Shown piece by piece: positions 8,344-16,506 of a DNA stretch of 64,000 nucleotides. Each line of letters begins with the position of its first letter. Position 1 is the first letter of the stretch. The position numbers were made by a program, and so were the translations under genes. The notes below the pieces were generated by a model. The model saw only the letters and a list, made by a program, of their open reading frames with translations, did not search any database and was not told the origin of the DNA. The stretch is from Paralimibaculum aggregatum (GTDB lineage Bacteria; Pseudomonadota; Alphaproteobacteria; Rhodobacterales; Rhodobacteraceae), in NCBI RefSeq assembly GCF_030270585.1, contig NZ_BSYI01000004.1:62001-126000 (forward strand). The letters are read 5' to 3'.

Positions 8344-10884
8344 ATGATGGACAGCGACCGCGAGGGCACTCTCGTCGGCTTCGTCTGGCGCCACTCCCGG
8401 CGCGAGCAATGCCTGCTGCTGCTGCTGACGGCGCTGTCCTTCCCGGTCGTCTATCTCTCGCTCGAGGTGCCGAAGCTGATCATCAACGAGGCGATCTCGG
8501 GCGGCAGCTTCCCGGTGCGGCTCGGCGGCGTCGAGCTCGGGCGCATCGGCTATCTGATGGTGCTCAGCATCGCCTTCCTGCTGCTGGTGGTCGCCAACAA
8601 CGGCATCAAGTGGCTGATCAATGTCGGGCTCGGCATCTGCGGCGAGCGGCTGCTGCGGCGGCTGCGCTTCGCGCTGACCGAGCGGGTCGTGCGGTTTCCG
8701 ATGAAGCGGCTGCGCTCGCTGCGCCAGGGCGAGACGATCCAGTCGATCATGGGCGAGATCGAGCCGCTCGGCGGCTTCTTCGGCGAGGTCATCGTCACCC
8801 CGGTGTTCCAGCTCGGGCTGTTCGCGGTCTTTCTCGGCTTCATCTTCGTGCAGGATGTCTGGCTCGGCCTCGCGGCGGTCGCCTTCTACCCGGTGCAGAC
8901 GATCCTCGTGCCGGTGCTGCAGGCGCGCATCGTCGCGCTCAACCGGGCGCGCGCCGGCAATGCCCGCACGCTGGCCGACCGCATCGGCACGCTGCTCCAG
9001 CTCACCGCGGAGATCCGCAGCCACGGCACCGCGCCCTGGCACCTCTCGGAGATCGCCGGGCTGCTCGGCGAGAACGCGGCGATCCGCGAGCGGATCTTCC
9101 GCCGCAAGTACACGATCAAGTTCCTCAACAACTTCCTGAGCCAGCTGACGCCGTTCCTGCTGTTCTCGATCGGCGGCTATCTGGTGATCCGCGGGGCGCT
9201 CGATCTCGGGGCGCTGGTCGCGGTGCTGGCGGCCTGCAAGGAGCTGGCCGGGCCGTGGCGGGCGCTGCTCGGCTATGTCCAGCGGCTGTCGGATTTCTCC
9301 AGCCGCTACCGCTTCGTGCAGGAGGGCTTCCGGGCCGACGGGATGCTCGCCGGGCGCATCGTCGCCGGTGCTGCCGGGCCGGCGCTGCACGGGCCGCTGG
9401 TGGTAGAGGACGTGCCGGCCGAGCCGCCGCTCGACCGGCCGGCGATCCCGCGGCTCGAGCTGCCGGCGGGCGGCACCGCGATCCTGCGCGGCGGCAACCT
9501 GGCCAACCGCGGCGCGGTGCTGCGGGTCGCCGCCGGCATCGACCCGCCGGAGCAGGGCCGGGTCGCGATCGGCGGCACCAGCCTCGAGGGCGTGCCGCAT
9601 GGCGCGATCGGCGCGGCGCTGGCGCTGGTGCCGGAGGCGCCCGGCCTGATCCCCGGCTCGATCCGGACGAACCTCGTCTACGGCCTTCTGCGCCGCGCGG
9701 GCACCGAGGCGGGCACGGGAGCGGGCGCCGCGCCTGGCACCGGGCCGGCGGCGGACGCGGCGGCGCCATGGGTCGATCACGCCGCCGCCGGCGTGGCCGG
9801 GCCGGAGGCGCTGGAGGCCCGGATCCTCGATCTCGCCGGGCGGTTCGGGCTCGCGCCCTATCTGCGGGCGGCGGCGATGGACCGGCGGCTGACCGCGGCG
9901 GAGCTCGGCGCCTGGAGCGGGCCGCTGATGCGGCTGCGGCACGAGATGGCGGCGCAGAAGGCCGAGATCGGCGATCTGGTCGAGCCCTGGGACGCGGCGC
10001 GCTTCAACGGCAACGGCACGCTGCTCGCCAACCTGCTCTATGCCCTGCCGACGGCGCCGGCGGCCCTGCCCGCGGCCTATCTGCAGGACCCGGCGCTGCG
10101 CGGCCTGCTGCGCCGGCTGGGCGCCGACCGGCTGCTGCTGGAGATCGGCCGGGCCATCGCGCGCGATCTTGCGGAGATCGCCGGCTCGATCGGCAGCGGC
10201 TCGGGCATTCTCGACCGGGTTCCGGGCTTCGGCCGGCAGGACATCCTGGAGGCGGCGGCGATCCTCGCCCGCTCCGACGACCTGCGCCGCGCCCCGTCGC
10301 GCCGCGAGGCGGCATGGCTGATGGGGCTCGCCGCCAATTTCGTCCAGACGCGGGACAAGCTCGACGTGCTGGACGCGGCGGCGCAGGCGCGGGTGCTCGC
10401 GCTCCGGGCCCGGGCGCTGCCGCTGATCCGCGGCTCGCCCGCCTATGCGACCTTCGATGCCGAGACCTATCATCCGGCGCGCACGGTCGCGGAGAACATC
10501 CTGCATGCCCGGCGGCGCTTCGACCGGCGCTCGGCCTGGGGGCGGATCGACCAGGCGATGGAGCAGGCCATCTCTGCCCAGGGGCTCGGTGCCGAGATCC
10601 TGCGGCTGGGGCTCGACGCGCCGGTCGCGGCGGGGGCGGTGCCGGCGGCGGTGCTGCGGCGGATCGCGCTGCTGCGGGGCCTGCTGAAGCGCCCGCGCAT
10701 CCTGCTGGTGGCGGTCACGCCCGACCTGCACCCCGATGGCGAGGCGGCGCTGCTGCGCGAGATCCGCGCGCTGCTGCCGGAGGCCGCGCTCCTGCTCGCG
10801 GTCGAGCGGAGCGGCGGGATCGCCCCCGGCCCGGCGACGGTCTGGGAGATCGACGCGCGTGGTAGGATGGTCTCGCGGGCATGA
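8344..10884 (+). CDS. ABC-exporter-like protein with degenerate nucleotide-binding domain
   Basis: The 846-residue protein starts with a type-I ABC exporter membrane domain (about 1-330, hydrophobic segments near 22-45, 73-95, 155-190 and 260-300). The region matching the ATPase domain begins near residue 365. Where Walker A should be there is RGGNLANRG (about 382-390) with no GKS/T, and I see no LSGGQ signature or clear Walker B acid. A long insertion of about 250 residues interrupts the ATPase core between VYGLL and PVAAGAVPAAVLRRIALLRG. It therefore probably cannot hydrolyse ATP by the usual mechanism and may be a scaffold, channel or partner. The ATG is at 8344 and an ATG one codon later is equally possible. 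It sits in the YcaO-TfuA cluster just before a cyclic-nucleotide-binding gene. Confidence 0.75.
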   Translation: MMDSDREGTLVGFVWRHSRREQCLLLLLTALSFPVVYLSLEVPKLIINEAISGGSFPVRLGGVELGRIGYLMVLSIAFLLLVVANNGIKWLINVGLGICGERLLRRLRFALTERVVRFPMKRLRSLRQGETIQSIMGEIEPLGGFFGEVIVTPVFQLGLFAVFLGFIFVQDVWLGLAAVAFYPVQTILVPVLQARIVALNRARAGNARTLADRIGTLLQLTAEIRSHGTAPWHLSEIAGLLGENAAIRERIFRRKYTIKFLNNFLSQLTPFLLFSIGGYLVIRGALDLGALVAVLAACKELAGPWRALLGYVQRLSDFSSRYRFVQEGFRADGMLAGRIVAGAAGPALHGPLVVEDVPAEPPLDRPAIPRLELPAGGTAILRGGNLANRGAVLRVAAGIDPPEQGRVAIGGTSLEGVPHGAIGAALALVPEAPGLIPGSIRTNLVYGLLRRAGTEAGTGAGAAPGTGPAADAAAPWVDHAAAGVAGPEALEARILDLAGRFGLAPYLRAAAMDRRLTAAELGAWSGPLMRLRHEMAAQKAEIGDLVEPWDAARFNGNGTLLANLLYALPTAPAALPAAYLQDPALRGLLRRLGADRLLLEIGRAIARDLAEIAGSIGSGSGILDRVPGFGRQDILEAAAILARSDDLRRAPSRREAAWLMGLAANFVQTRDKLDVLDAAAQARVLALRARALPLIRGSPAYATFDAETYHPARTVAENILHARRRFDRRSAWGRIDQAMEQAISAQGLGAEILRLGLDAPVAAGAVPAAVLRRIALLRGLLKRPRILLVAVTPDLHPDGEAALLREIRALLPEAALLLAVERSGGIAPGPATVWEIDARGRMVSRA

Positions 10885-10948
10885 GCGGGGGCACGCATGG
10901 CGCGCGGCCGCCGGCCGGGCCGCGCCGGCACGATCCGGGAGGTGCAGC

Positions 10949-11380
10949 ATGAGCCTCGGCTCGGCGATGGAGGTGCTCAGGCGGATGCCGCTGTTCGGCG
11001 TGCTCGACGAGTCGCGCCTGCGGGTCGTGGCGATGACCGGCGACGTGCTCTCCTATCTGCCCGGCGAGCGGATCGCCGAGAAGGGCGACAGCGGCGACGC
11101 CGCCTTCGTGATCCTCGAGGGCGATGTCGAGGTGCTGATCCCGACCGATGCGGGCGAGCGGCGCCTCACCACCCTGCATGCGGGCGAGATCGTCGGCGAG
11201 CTGGCGGTGCTGACCGGGAACCCGCGCAACACCGCGCTGGCCGCGGCCGGCGAGATCCGGCTGCTGCGGATCGAGCGCGAGGTGGTGCTGGCGCTGCTGC
11301 GGGAATATCCGGAGGTGGCGCTCGGCGTCATCAGGATCATCGCCGAACGCCTGGAGGCGGTGAACGCCCGGTCCGCCTGA
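10949..11380 (+). CDS. Stand-alone cyclic-nucleotide-binding domain protein
   Basis: The 143-residue protein is almost entirely one CNB domain: LPGERIAEKGDSGDAAFVILEGDVEVLI, then AGEIVGELAVLTGNPRNTALAA, which is the phosphate-binding cassette (GELA and R-x-T-A-like residues). There is no helix-turn-helix, so it is not a transcription factor itself. GGGAGG lies about 8 bases before the ATG at 10949. It is the last plus-strand gene of the cluster and could gate the ABC-like protein in response to a nucleotide made by the cyclase at 803. That link is inference. Confidence 0.85.
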   Translation: MSLGSAMEVLRRMPLFGVLDESRLRVVAMTGDVLSYLPGERIAEKGDSGDAAFVILEGDVEVLIPTDAGERRLTTLHAGEIVGELAVLTGNPRNTALAAAGEIRLLRIEREVVLALLREYPEVALGVIRIIAERLEAVNARSA

Positions 11381-11421
11381 CGCGCTGCCACGGGGCGCGG
11401 GGCGGCGCGGCGCCGCGGGCC

Positions 11422-11541
11422 TCAGAGCAGGGCCAGCAGTCCGCCCAGGATCGCGAACAGGATGACGGCGCCGAGCGGGCTCGGCTCGCTCCGTGAACGG
11501 TTCCTCCAATCATACGTCTCACGCGGTTTCTCGGGATACAT
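11422..11541 (-). CDS. Small single-span membrane protein, 39 aa
   Basis: A short minus-strand gene is supported by AGGAG six bases before the ATG at 11541. The product begins MYPEKPRETYDWRNRSRSE and ends with one hydrophobic helix (LGAVILFAILGGLLALL) at the C-terminus, so it looks like a tail-anchored small membrane protein. It sits in the gap between the CNB gene and the Crp-type regulator, both on the other strand. No family recognised. Confidence 0.55.
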   Translation of the reverse strand: MYPEKPRETYDWRNRSRSEPSPLGAVILFAILGGLLALL

Positions 11542-11660
11542 GATGCACTCCTGGAACAGGTTCGGTGTTCCGAAGATCGGTCCGCCGCCCCGCAACCGCT
11601 GTGGCATTCCGCACAGGGATGGTAGGATTTCCGCCCGTCCCCGCTTCGAGGCTCAGCGCC

Positions 11661-12350
11661 ATGGCCAGCCGCCCCTTCCTGGACCGCCTGGGCGACGACA
11701 CCCGGAGCCGCCTGGAGCGGCACTGGACACGGCGCCGCCGCGGCCGCGGCGAGACCATCCTGCTCGCCGGCGAGGACGGCACCTCCGTGCATTTCATGCT
11801 CGCGGGGCAGGCCCGCGCCTCGCTGGCGTCGGACGAGGGCAGGACCGTGTCGTTCCGGGATTTCGCGCCGGGCGACATCTTCGGGGAGTTCTCGGCCATC
11901 GACAAGGCGCCGCGCTCGGCCAGCGTCGTCGCGCTGACCGATGTCGTGGTCGCCGGGCTTGCCGGCAGCCTGCTGGACCGGTTCGTCGCGGAGGACCCCG
12001 GCTTCGCCCGGGCGCTGCTCGCGCATGTCACCGCGGTCTCGCGCGACATGAACACCCGGGTCTTCGAATACAGCACCATGCTGATGCGCGAGCGGCTGCA
12101 GCGCGAGCTGCTGCGCCTCGCGGCCACCGGCCGGGCTGCGGGCGACGGTGTCGAGATCGCCCCCGCGCCGACGCATCAGGCGCTCGCCGACCGGATCAGC
12201 AGCCACCGCGAGGCGGTCTCGCGCGAGATGAGCCGGCTGGCCAGGGCCGGCCTCGTCATGCGCCGCCCCGGCGCGCTCCTGATAACCGACATCGCCCTGC
12301 TGCGCGGCACCGGGCCGGGCGCGCTGGAGGCGATCAGGCCGGTGCTCTGA
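11661..12350 (+). CDS. Crp/Fnr-family transcriptional regulator
   Basis: The 229-residue protein has an N-terminal cyclic-nucleotide-binding fold (ETILLAGEDGTSVHFMLAGQARASL, then PGDIFGEFSAIDKAPRSASVVAL) and a C-terminal Crp-type winged helix (THQALADRISSHREAVSREMSRLARAGLV). It lacks the N-terminal cysteines of an Fnr iron-sulfur sensor, so it may sense cAMP or another ligand. The ATG at 11661 was chosen because it begins directly before the conserved fold; an upstream in-frame ATG exists at 11619. A strong stem-loop follows the stop. Targets are unknown; proximity suggests the neighbouring cyclase/CNB cluster. Confidence 0.88.
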   Translation: MASRPFLDRLGDDTRSRLERHWTRRRRGRGETILLAGEDGTSVHFMLAGQARASLASDEGRTVSFRDFAPGDIFGEFSAIDKAPRSASVVALTDVVVAGLAGSLLDRFVAEDPGFARALLAHVTAVSRDMNTRVFEYSTMLMRERLQRELLRLAATGRAAGDGVEIAPAPTHQALADRISSHREAVSREMSRLARAGLVMRRPGALLITDIALLRGTGPGALEAIRPVL

Positions 12351-12372
12351 GGGGGCCGAGGGCCGAAACCCG

Positions 12373-12398
12373 GGGCGCGGGAATGTCGGCCCGCGCCC
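12373..12398 (+). terminator. GC stem-loop after the Crp/Fnr gene
   Basis: A perfect 9-bp stem, GGGCGCGGG pairing with CCCGCGCCC across an 8-base loop, lies 22 bases after the regulator stop. There is no clear T-run, so it may act as a weak or Rho-assisted terminator. Confidence 0.45.
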
Positions 12399-12475
12399 GT
12401 TCCGGTCGCAAAACGGCAAGATGCGGGCGGCGGCCGTCGCTACCCTCTGCCGGACCGGCCAGAGGAGGGTATATT

Positions 12476-14005
12476 TTGGCTCTTCGCACGACCCTAGGCG
12501 AGCTGCTCCATGATTGCGCGGAGCGCTACGCGCAGCGCCCGTTCCTCACCATCGCGCCCTCGGGCGAGACCTGGACCTATGCCGCCTTCGAGCAGCTGGT
12601 GAACCGCTTCGCGCACGGGCTGCTGGCGGTCACCGGGAGACCGCCCTCGCATGTCGCGATCATGCTGGAGAACGGGGTGGACTATCTCGCCGCCAGCTAT
12701 GCGCTCAAGAAGATCGGCTCGGTCGAGGTCTCGGTGAACCGCGCCTTCCGCGGCCCGGCGCTGGCGCGCACGATCAACCTGACCGGCACGCCCTACCTGA
12801 TCACCTCGGGCGCCCATGCCGAGGCGCTGGCCGGCATCCGCGACGAGCTGACCGCGCTGCGCACGCTGATCGTCACCGATGGCGAGGCGGCGGTGCGGGC
12901 GGCGTTCCCGGCGCTCGAGGTGCTGCGCTTCGAGGCGCTGCTGGCGGAGCGGGACGACCACATCCGCAACCTCGCGAGCGACCTGACGCCGGCGGCGATC
13001 ATGTTCACCTCGGGCACCACCGGCGTCTCCAAGGGCTGCCAGCTCTCGCATCGCTATGCCATCCGCACGGCGGAGAACGTGGTGCCGCCGTTCCGCGTGA
13101 CCGGGGCGGACGCGGTCTATTCCCCCTACCCGCTCGCGCATATCGGCCCGGCCTATTACGACGGGCTGACGGCGATGATCACGGGCGGCCGGCTGATCCT
13201 GCGCGACGGGTTCAGCCTGTCGAACTTCTGGCCCGAGATCTGCGAGTTCGGGGCCACCTGGTTCATGATGCTGGGCTCGGTGCAGCAGCTTCTCTGGTCG
13301 GCGCCGGAGCGGCCCGAGGAGCGCATGCACAAGGTGAGCCGCTGCTGGGCGACCCCGGCGCCGGTGCCGAAGGCGCAGTTCGACGCGCGCTTCAACACCC
13401 ATCTCATCCCCGGCGGCGGCTATGGCTCGACCGATGCGGGCTGGGTGGTGGTGCCGCAATGGGACCATCCGGGCGGCATCGTGCTGCCGGAATTCGAGGT
13501 GGCGATCGTCGACGACAACGACGATCCCGTGCCGCCGGGCACCCCCGGCGAGCTGCTCGTGCGCAGCCGCGAGCCGGGCATCATCTCGGACGAGTATTTC
13601 GGGATGCCGGAGGCCACCCTGGCCAGCCGCCGCAACCTCTGGTTCCACACCGGCGACATCGCCAGGTTCGACGAGGCGGGGCTGTTCTACTTCGTCTGCC
13701 GCAAGGCCGAGCGGATCAGGGTGCGCGGCGAGATGGTCTCGGCCTTCGAGGTCGAGGAAGGCGTGCTGGCGCACCCGGATATCGAGGACTGCGCGGCGAT
13801 CGGGGTGCCGAGCCCGCTCGGCGAGGAGGAGATCAAGGTGTTCATCGTGCCGCGGCCGGGCCGGGCGCTGACCGCCGATGCGGTGCAGGCGCACTGCGCG
13901 ACGCGGATGGCGAAATACATGGTCCCGGCGCAGACGGTGTTCCTCTCGGAGATCCCGCGGACGCCCACGGGCAAGCCGGAGAAGGGCAAGCTGGCGGCGA
14001 TGTAG
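12476..14005 (+). CDS. AMP-forming acyl-CoA synthetase (CaiC-like)
   Basis: This 509-residue ANL-superfamily enzyme activates a carboxylic acid to acyl-AMP and then to the CoA thioester. It shows the P-loop-like motif MFTSGTTGVSKG (about 176-187), the YGSTDAG A5-type motif, the HTGDIARFDEAG motif and a C-terminal lysine in PTGKPEKGK. Resemblance to crotonobetaine/carnitine-CoA ligases is suggestive only. The start is a TTG at 12476, chosen because AGAGGAGGG ends seven bases upstream and the family N-terminus begins here. It stands alone, converging on the transporter operon 22 bp away, with a CaiB/CaiD-like set about 36 kb downstream. Confidence 0.85.
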   Translation: MALRTTLGELLHDCAERYAQRPFLTIAPSGETWTYAAFEQLVNRFAHGLLAVTGRPPSHVAIMLENGVDYLAASYALKKIGSVEVSVNRAFRGPALARTINLTGTPYLITSGAHAEALAGIRDELTALRTLIVTDGEAAVRAAFPALEVLRFEALLAERDDHIRNLASDLTPAAIMFTSGTTGVSKGCQLSHRYAIRTAENVVPPFRVTGADAVYSPYPLAHIGPAYYDGLTAMITGGRLILRDGFSLSNFWPEICEFGATWFMMLGSVQQLLWSAPERPEERMHKVSRCWATPAPVPKAQFDARFNTHLIPGGGYGSTDAGWVVVPQWDHPGGIVLPEFEVAIVDDNDDPVPPGTPGELLVRSREPGIISDEYFGMPEATLASRRNLWFHTGDIARFDEAGLFYFVCRKAERIRVRGEMVSAFEVEEGVLAHPDIEDCAAIGVPSPLGEEEIKVFIVPRPGRALTADAVQAHCATRMAKYMVPAQTVFLSEIPRTPTGKPEKGKLAAM

Positions 14006-14027
14006 CGCCGCCAGCCCCGGCGCCGCC

Positions 14028-14720
14028 TCAGAGCCCGAGATGCGCCTCCAGGATGTCCGGGCGGCGCAGCTCGGAGGGTGCGATCTCGGCCGAGATCCGG
14101 CCCTTCTGGATGATCAGCACCCGGTCCGCCAGCGCCTCGATGAAGCGCAGGTCCTGCTCGACCAGCAGGATCGTGAGCCCGAGCTCGCGGCGCAGCCGCG
14201 CCAGCGTTGCGGCGATCTCCTCGACGATGGAGGGCTGGATGCCCTCGGTCGGCTCGTCGAGCATCACGAGCTTCGGCCGGCCGACGAGGCAGCGGGCCAG
14301 CGCCAGGATCTGCTGCTGCCCGCCCGAGAGCCCGCTGCCCGGCCGGTTCAGCAGATCGCCGAGGGCCGGGAAATGCCCGAGGATCTCGGGGATCGCGCTC
14401 GGCCCCGGGCGCATGGCCTCGCCCATGCGCAGGTTCTCCAGCACCGTGAGATCGGGGAAGATCGCCCGCCCCTGCGGCACGTAGCCGAGCCCGGCGAGCG
14501 ACCGGCGATGACTCTGCCAGCCGGCGATCTCGGCGCCGTCGAAGCGGATCTCGCCGGCGCTCGCCGGCAGCTCGCCGATCAGGCTCCGCAGCAGCGTGGT
14601 CTTGCCCATGCCGTTGTGGCCGAGGATGCCGACGACCTCCCCCTGCGCCACCGAGAGCTCGACGCCGTTGAGGATGTTGATCGCGCCATAGCCGGCGCGC
14701 AGCGCGCGTATCTCAAGCAT
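14028..14720 (-). CDS. urtE: Urt/Liv-type ABC transporter ATPase (second ATPase, UrtE-like)
   Basis: The 230-residue ATPase has Walker A GHNGMGKT at 34-41, signature LSGGQQQ at 131-137 and Walker B LVMLDE at 151-156, followed by TEGIQPSIVEEI, which is characteristic of UrtE. It powers uptake across the inner membrane together with UrtD and the two permeases. It is the last gene of a nine-gene minus-strand operon and overlaps urtD by 8 bp. Whether the ligand is urea, an amide or a hydantoin cannot be read from the ATPase; the upstream hydantoinases favour a cyclic or short-chain amide. Confidence 0.88.
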   Translation of the reverse strand: MLEIRALRAGYGAINILNGVELSVAQGEVVGILGHNGMGKTTLLRSLIGELPASAGEIRFDGAEIAGWQSHRRSLAGLGYVPQGRAIFPDLTVLENLRMGEAMRPGPSAIPEILGHFPALGDLLNRPGSGLSGGQQQILALARCLVGRPKLVMLDEPTEGIQPSIVEEIAATLARLRRELGLTILLVEQDLRFIEALADRVLIIQKGRISAEIAPSELRRPDILEAHLGL

Positions 14721-15432
14721 GTCCGGATGTCCCCAGATAGATCCGCAGCACCTCGGGATGGACCTGGATCCGGTCCATCGTGTCCTCCGCGAGGATCCGG
14801 CCCTGGTCGAACACCGTGACCCGGTGCGCGATGGTCCGGACGAACTGCATGTCGTGCTCGACCACCACGATGGCCATGCTGCGGTTCATCTCGCGGATCA
14901 GCTCGGCGGTGCGCCGGGTCTCCTCCGCGGTCATCCCCGCGGTCGGCTCGTCGAGCAGCGCGAGGCGCGGGTTGATCGCCAGCACCATGCCGAACTCGAC
15001 CCATTGCCGGTGCCCGTGCGACAGCTTGCCGACGACCCGGTCGGCCAGCGGGCCGAGATTGAGCCGCTCGAGGATCTCCGACACCGCGTGATCGGCGCCC
15101 GCCGTGTCGTGCCGCCCGCGCGCCGCGATCCAGATGTTCTCGCGCACGCTCAGGCCGTCGAGCACGTCCGGCACCTGGTTCTTGATGCCGACGCCGCGGC
15201 GGCTGATCTCCGAGGGCTCCTCGTCGGTGATGTCGTCGCCGTCGAGCAGGATCTGGCCGGCGGTGGGGGCATATTGCGCGGTGAGCATCTTGAAGAAGGT
15301 GCTCTTGCCGGCGCCGTTCGGGCCGATCAGGCAGCGCAGCTCGCCCGGCTCGAGGCGGAAGTCCACCCCGTCGATCGCCGCCACCCCGCCGAAGCGCTTG
15401 ACCAGCCCGCGGGTCTCCAGGATCGGGGTCAT
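14713..15432 (-). CDS. urtD: Urt/Liv-type ABC transporter ATPase (first ATPase, UrtD-like)
   Basis: The 239-residue ATPase has Walker A GPNGAGKS (37-44), signature LSHGHRQW (137-144) and Walker B LALLDE (157-162) followed by PTAGMTAEET. The LSHG-x-x-QW signature is typical of UrtD rather than LivG. The ATG at 15432 overlaps the urtC stop by 4 bp, giving translational coupling. It partners with the UrtE-like ATPase immediately downstream. Confidence 0.88.
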   Translation of the reverse strand: MTPILETRGLVKRFGGVAAIDGVDFRLEPGELRCLIGPNGAGKSTFFKMLTAQYAPTAGQILLDGDDITDEEPSEISRRGVGIKNQVPDVLDGLSVRENIWIAARGRHDTAGADHAVSEILERLNLGPLADRVVGKLSHGHRQWVEFGMVLAINPRLALLDEPTAGMTAEETRRTAELIREMNRSMAIVVVEHDMQFVRTIAHRVTVFDQGRILAEDTMDRIQVHPEVLRIYLGTSGHA

Positions 15433-16505
15433 GAGTTGGTCTCCTTGCGCAGCGCCGCCGCGGCCAGATCGCGCCGGCGGAAGAGCTGCCGCGCCGCCTC
15501 CAGCGCCTCGCGCCCGAGCCCGGCGGCCATCGGCAGGATGCCCTGCGGGAACAGCATCACGAAGCCGATCAGCACGAGGCCGAGCACCAGGTTCACCTGC
15601 CCGACGCCGGCGGTGCCGAGCCAGGCCGTGAGCCACTGCACCACGCCGGTGCCGATCAGCGGGCCGAGCAGCGTCGCCTTGCCGCCGACGATCACGTTGA
15701 TCACCACGCTGGCGGCGGAGTTGAGGTTCATCATCTCCGGTGCGACGAAGTTGCCCCAGACCGCGTAGAGCCCGCCGGCCAGCCCCGCCACCGCGCCGGA
15801 GATCGCGAAGATCGCCAGCTTGTAGCGCCGCGTGTCGTAGCCGAGCAGGTTGATCCGCCGCTCGTTCTCGCGGATGCCGAGCAGCACCCGCCCGAAGCGG
15901 TGCCGCAGCAGCATCCGGTAGCCGACATAGACCGCCATCATCAGCACGAAGGCGAGATAGTAGACCTCGGTGACGAAAAGCGTGGTGGCCGGGTCCCAGG
16001 GCACCTGCAGGTCCGGCAGCCCGGCGATGCCGTTCTGTCCGCGCAGCCAGACATCGCCGATCACGAAGCTCTCGTCGGAGGTCGCGCGGATCGCCTTCTC
16101 CAGCACGATGGTCACCACCATGGTGATGACGGTGAAGTAGATGTTGCTGATCCGGCCATAGATCATGAAATAGCCGAGGACCGTCGCGAAGATCGCCGGC
16201 AGCAGGATCGCCAGCAGCATCGCCGAGGTGGTCTCGCCGAAGTTCAGCGAGCAGACGGCATAGGTATAGCCGCCGAGGCCGAAGAAGGCGGTCTGCCCGA
16301 AGCTGAGCATCCCCACCTGGCCCCACATGAAGCCCATGCTGAGCGCCAGGATGCCGAAGATGAAGATGATCGAGAGGTCGAGATGGACGTCGAGCCCGGT
16401 GAAGGACGGGATCGCGAGCCCCGCCGCGAGGGCCAGCGCGACCGCGGTCCACCAGAGTGCCGGCGGCAGCGAGACCGACTGGGTTTCGGATAGGCGTGCG
16501 AACAT
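15429..16505 (-). CDS. urtC: Urt/Liv-type ABC permease (UrtC/LivM-like)
   Basis: The 358-residue inner-membrane permease of the branched-chain amino acid/urea family has about ten hydrophobic segments. It contains the family core LSMGFMWGQVGMLSFGQTAFFGLGGYTYA near 55-85 and the EAA-like loop GIRENERRINLLGYDTRRYKLAIFAISG near 205-232. It pairs with the UrtB-like permease to form the membrane channel. One base separates its start from the urtB stop. Confidence 0.88.
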   Translation of the reverse strand: MFARLSETQSVSLPPALWWTAVALALAAGLAIPSFTGLDVHLDLSIIFIFGILALSMGFMWGQVGMLSFGQTAFFGLGGYTYAVCSLNFGETTSAMLLAILLPAIFATVLGYFMIYGRISNIYFTVITMVVTIVLEKAIRATSDESFVIGDVWLRGQNGIAGLPDLQVPWDPATTLFVTEVYYLAFVLMMAVYVGYRMLLRHRFGRVLLGIRENERRINLLGYDTRRYKLAIFAISGAVAGLAGGLYAVWGNFVAPEMMNLNSAASVVINVIVGGKATLLGPLIGTGVVQWLTAWLGTAGVGQVNLVLGLVLIGFVMLFPQGILPMAAGLGREALEAARQLFRRRDLAAAALRKETNS

Positions 16506-16506
16506 C

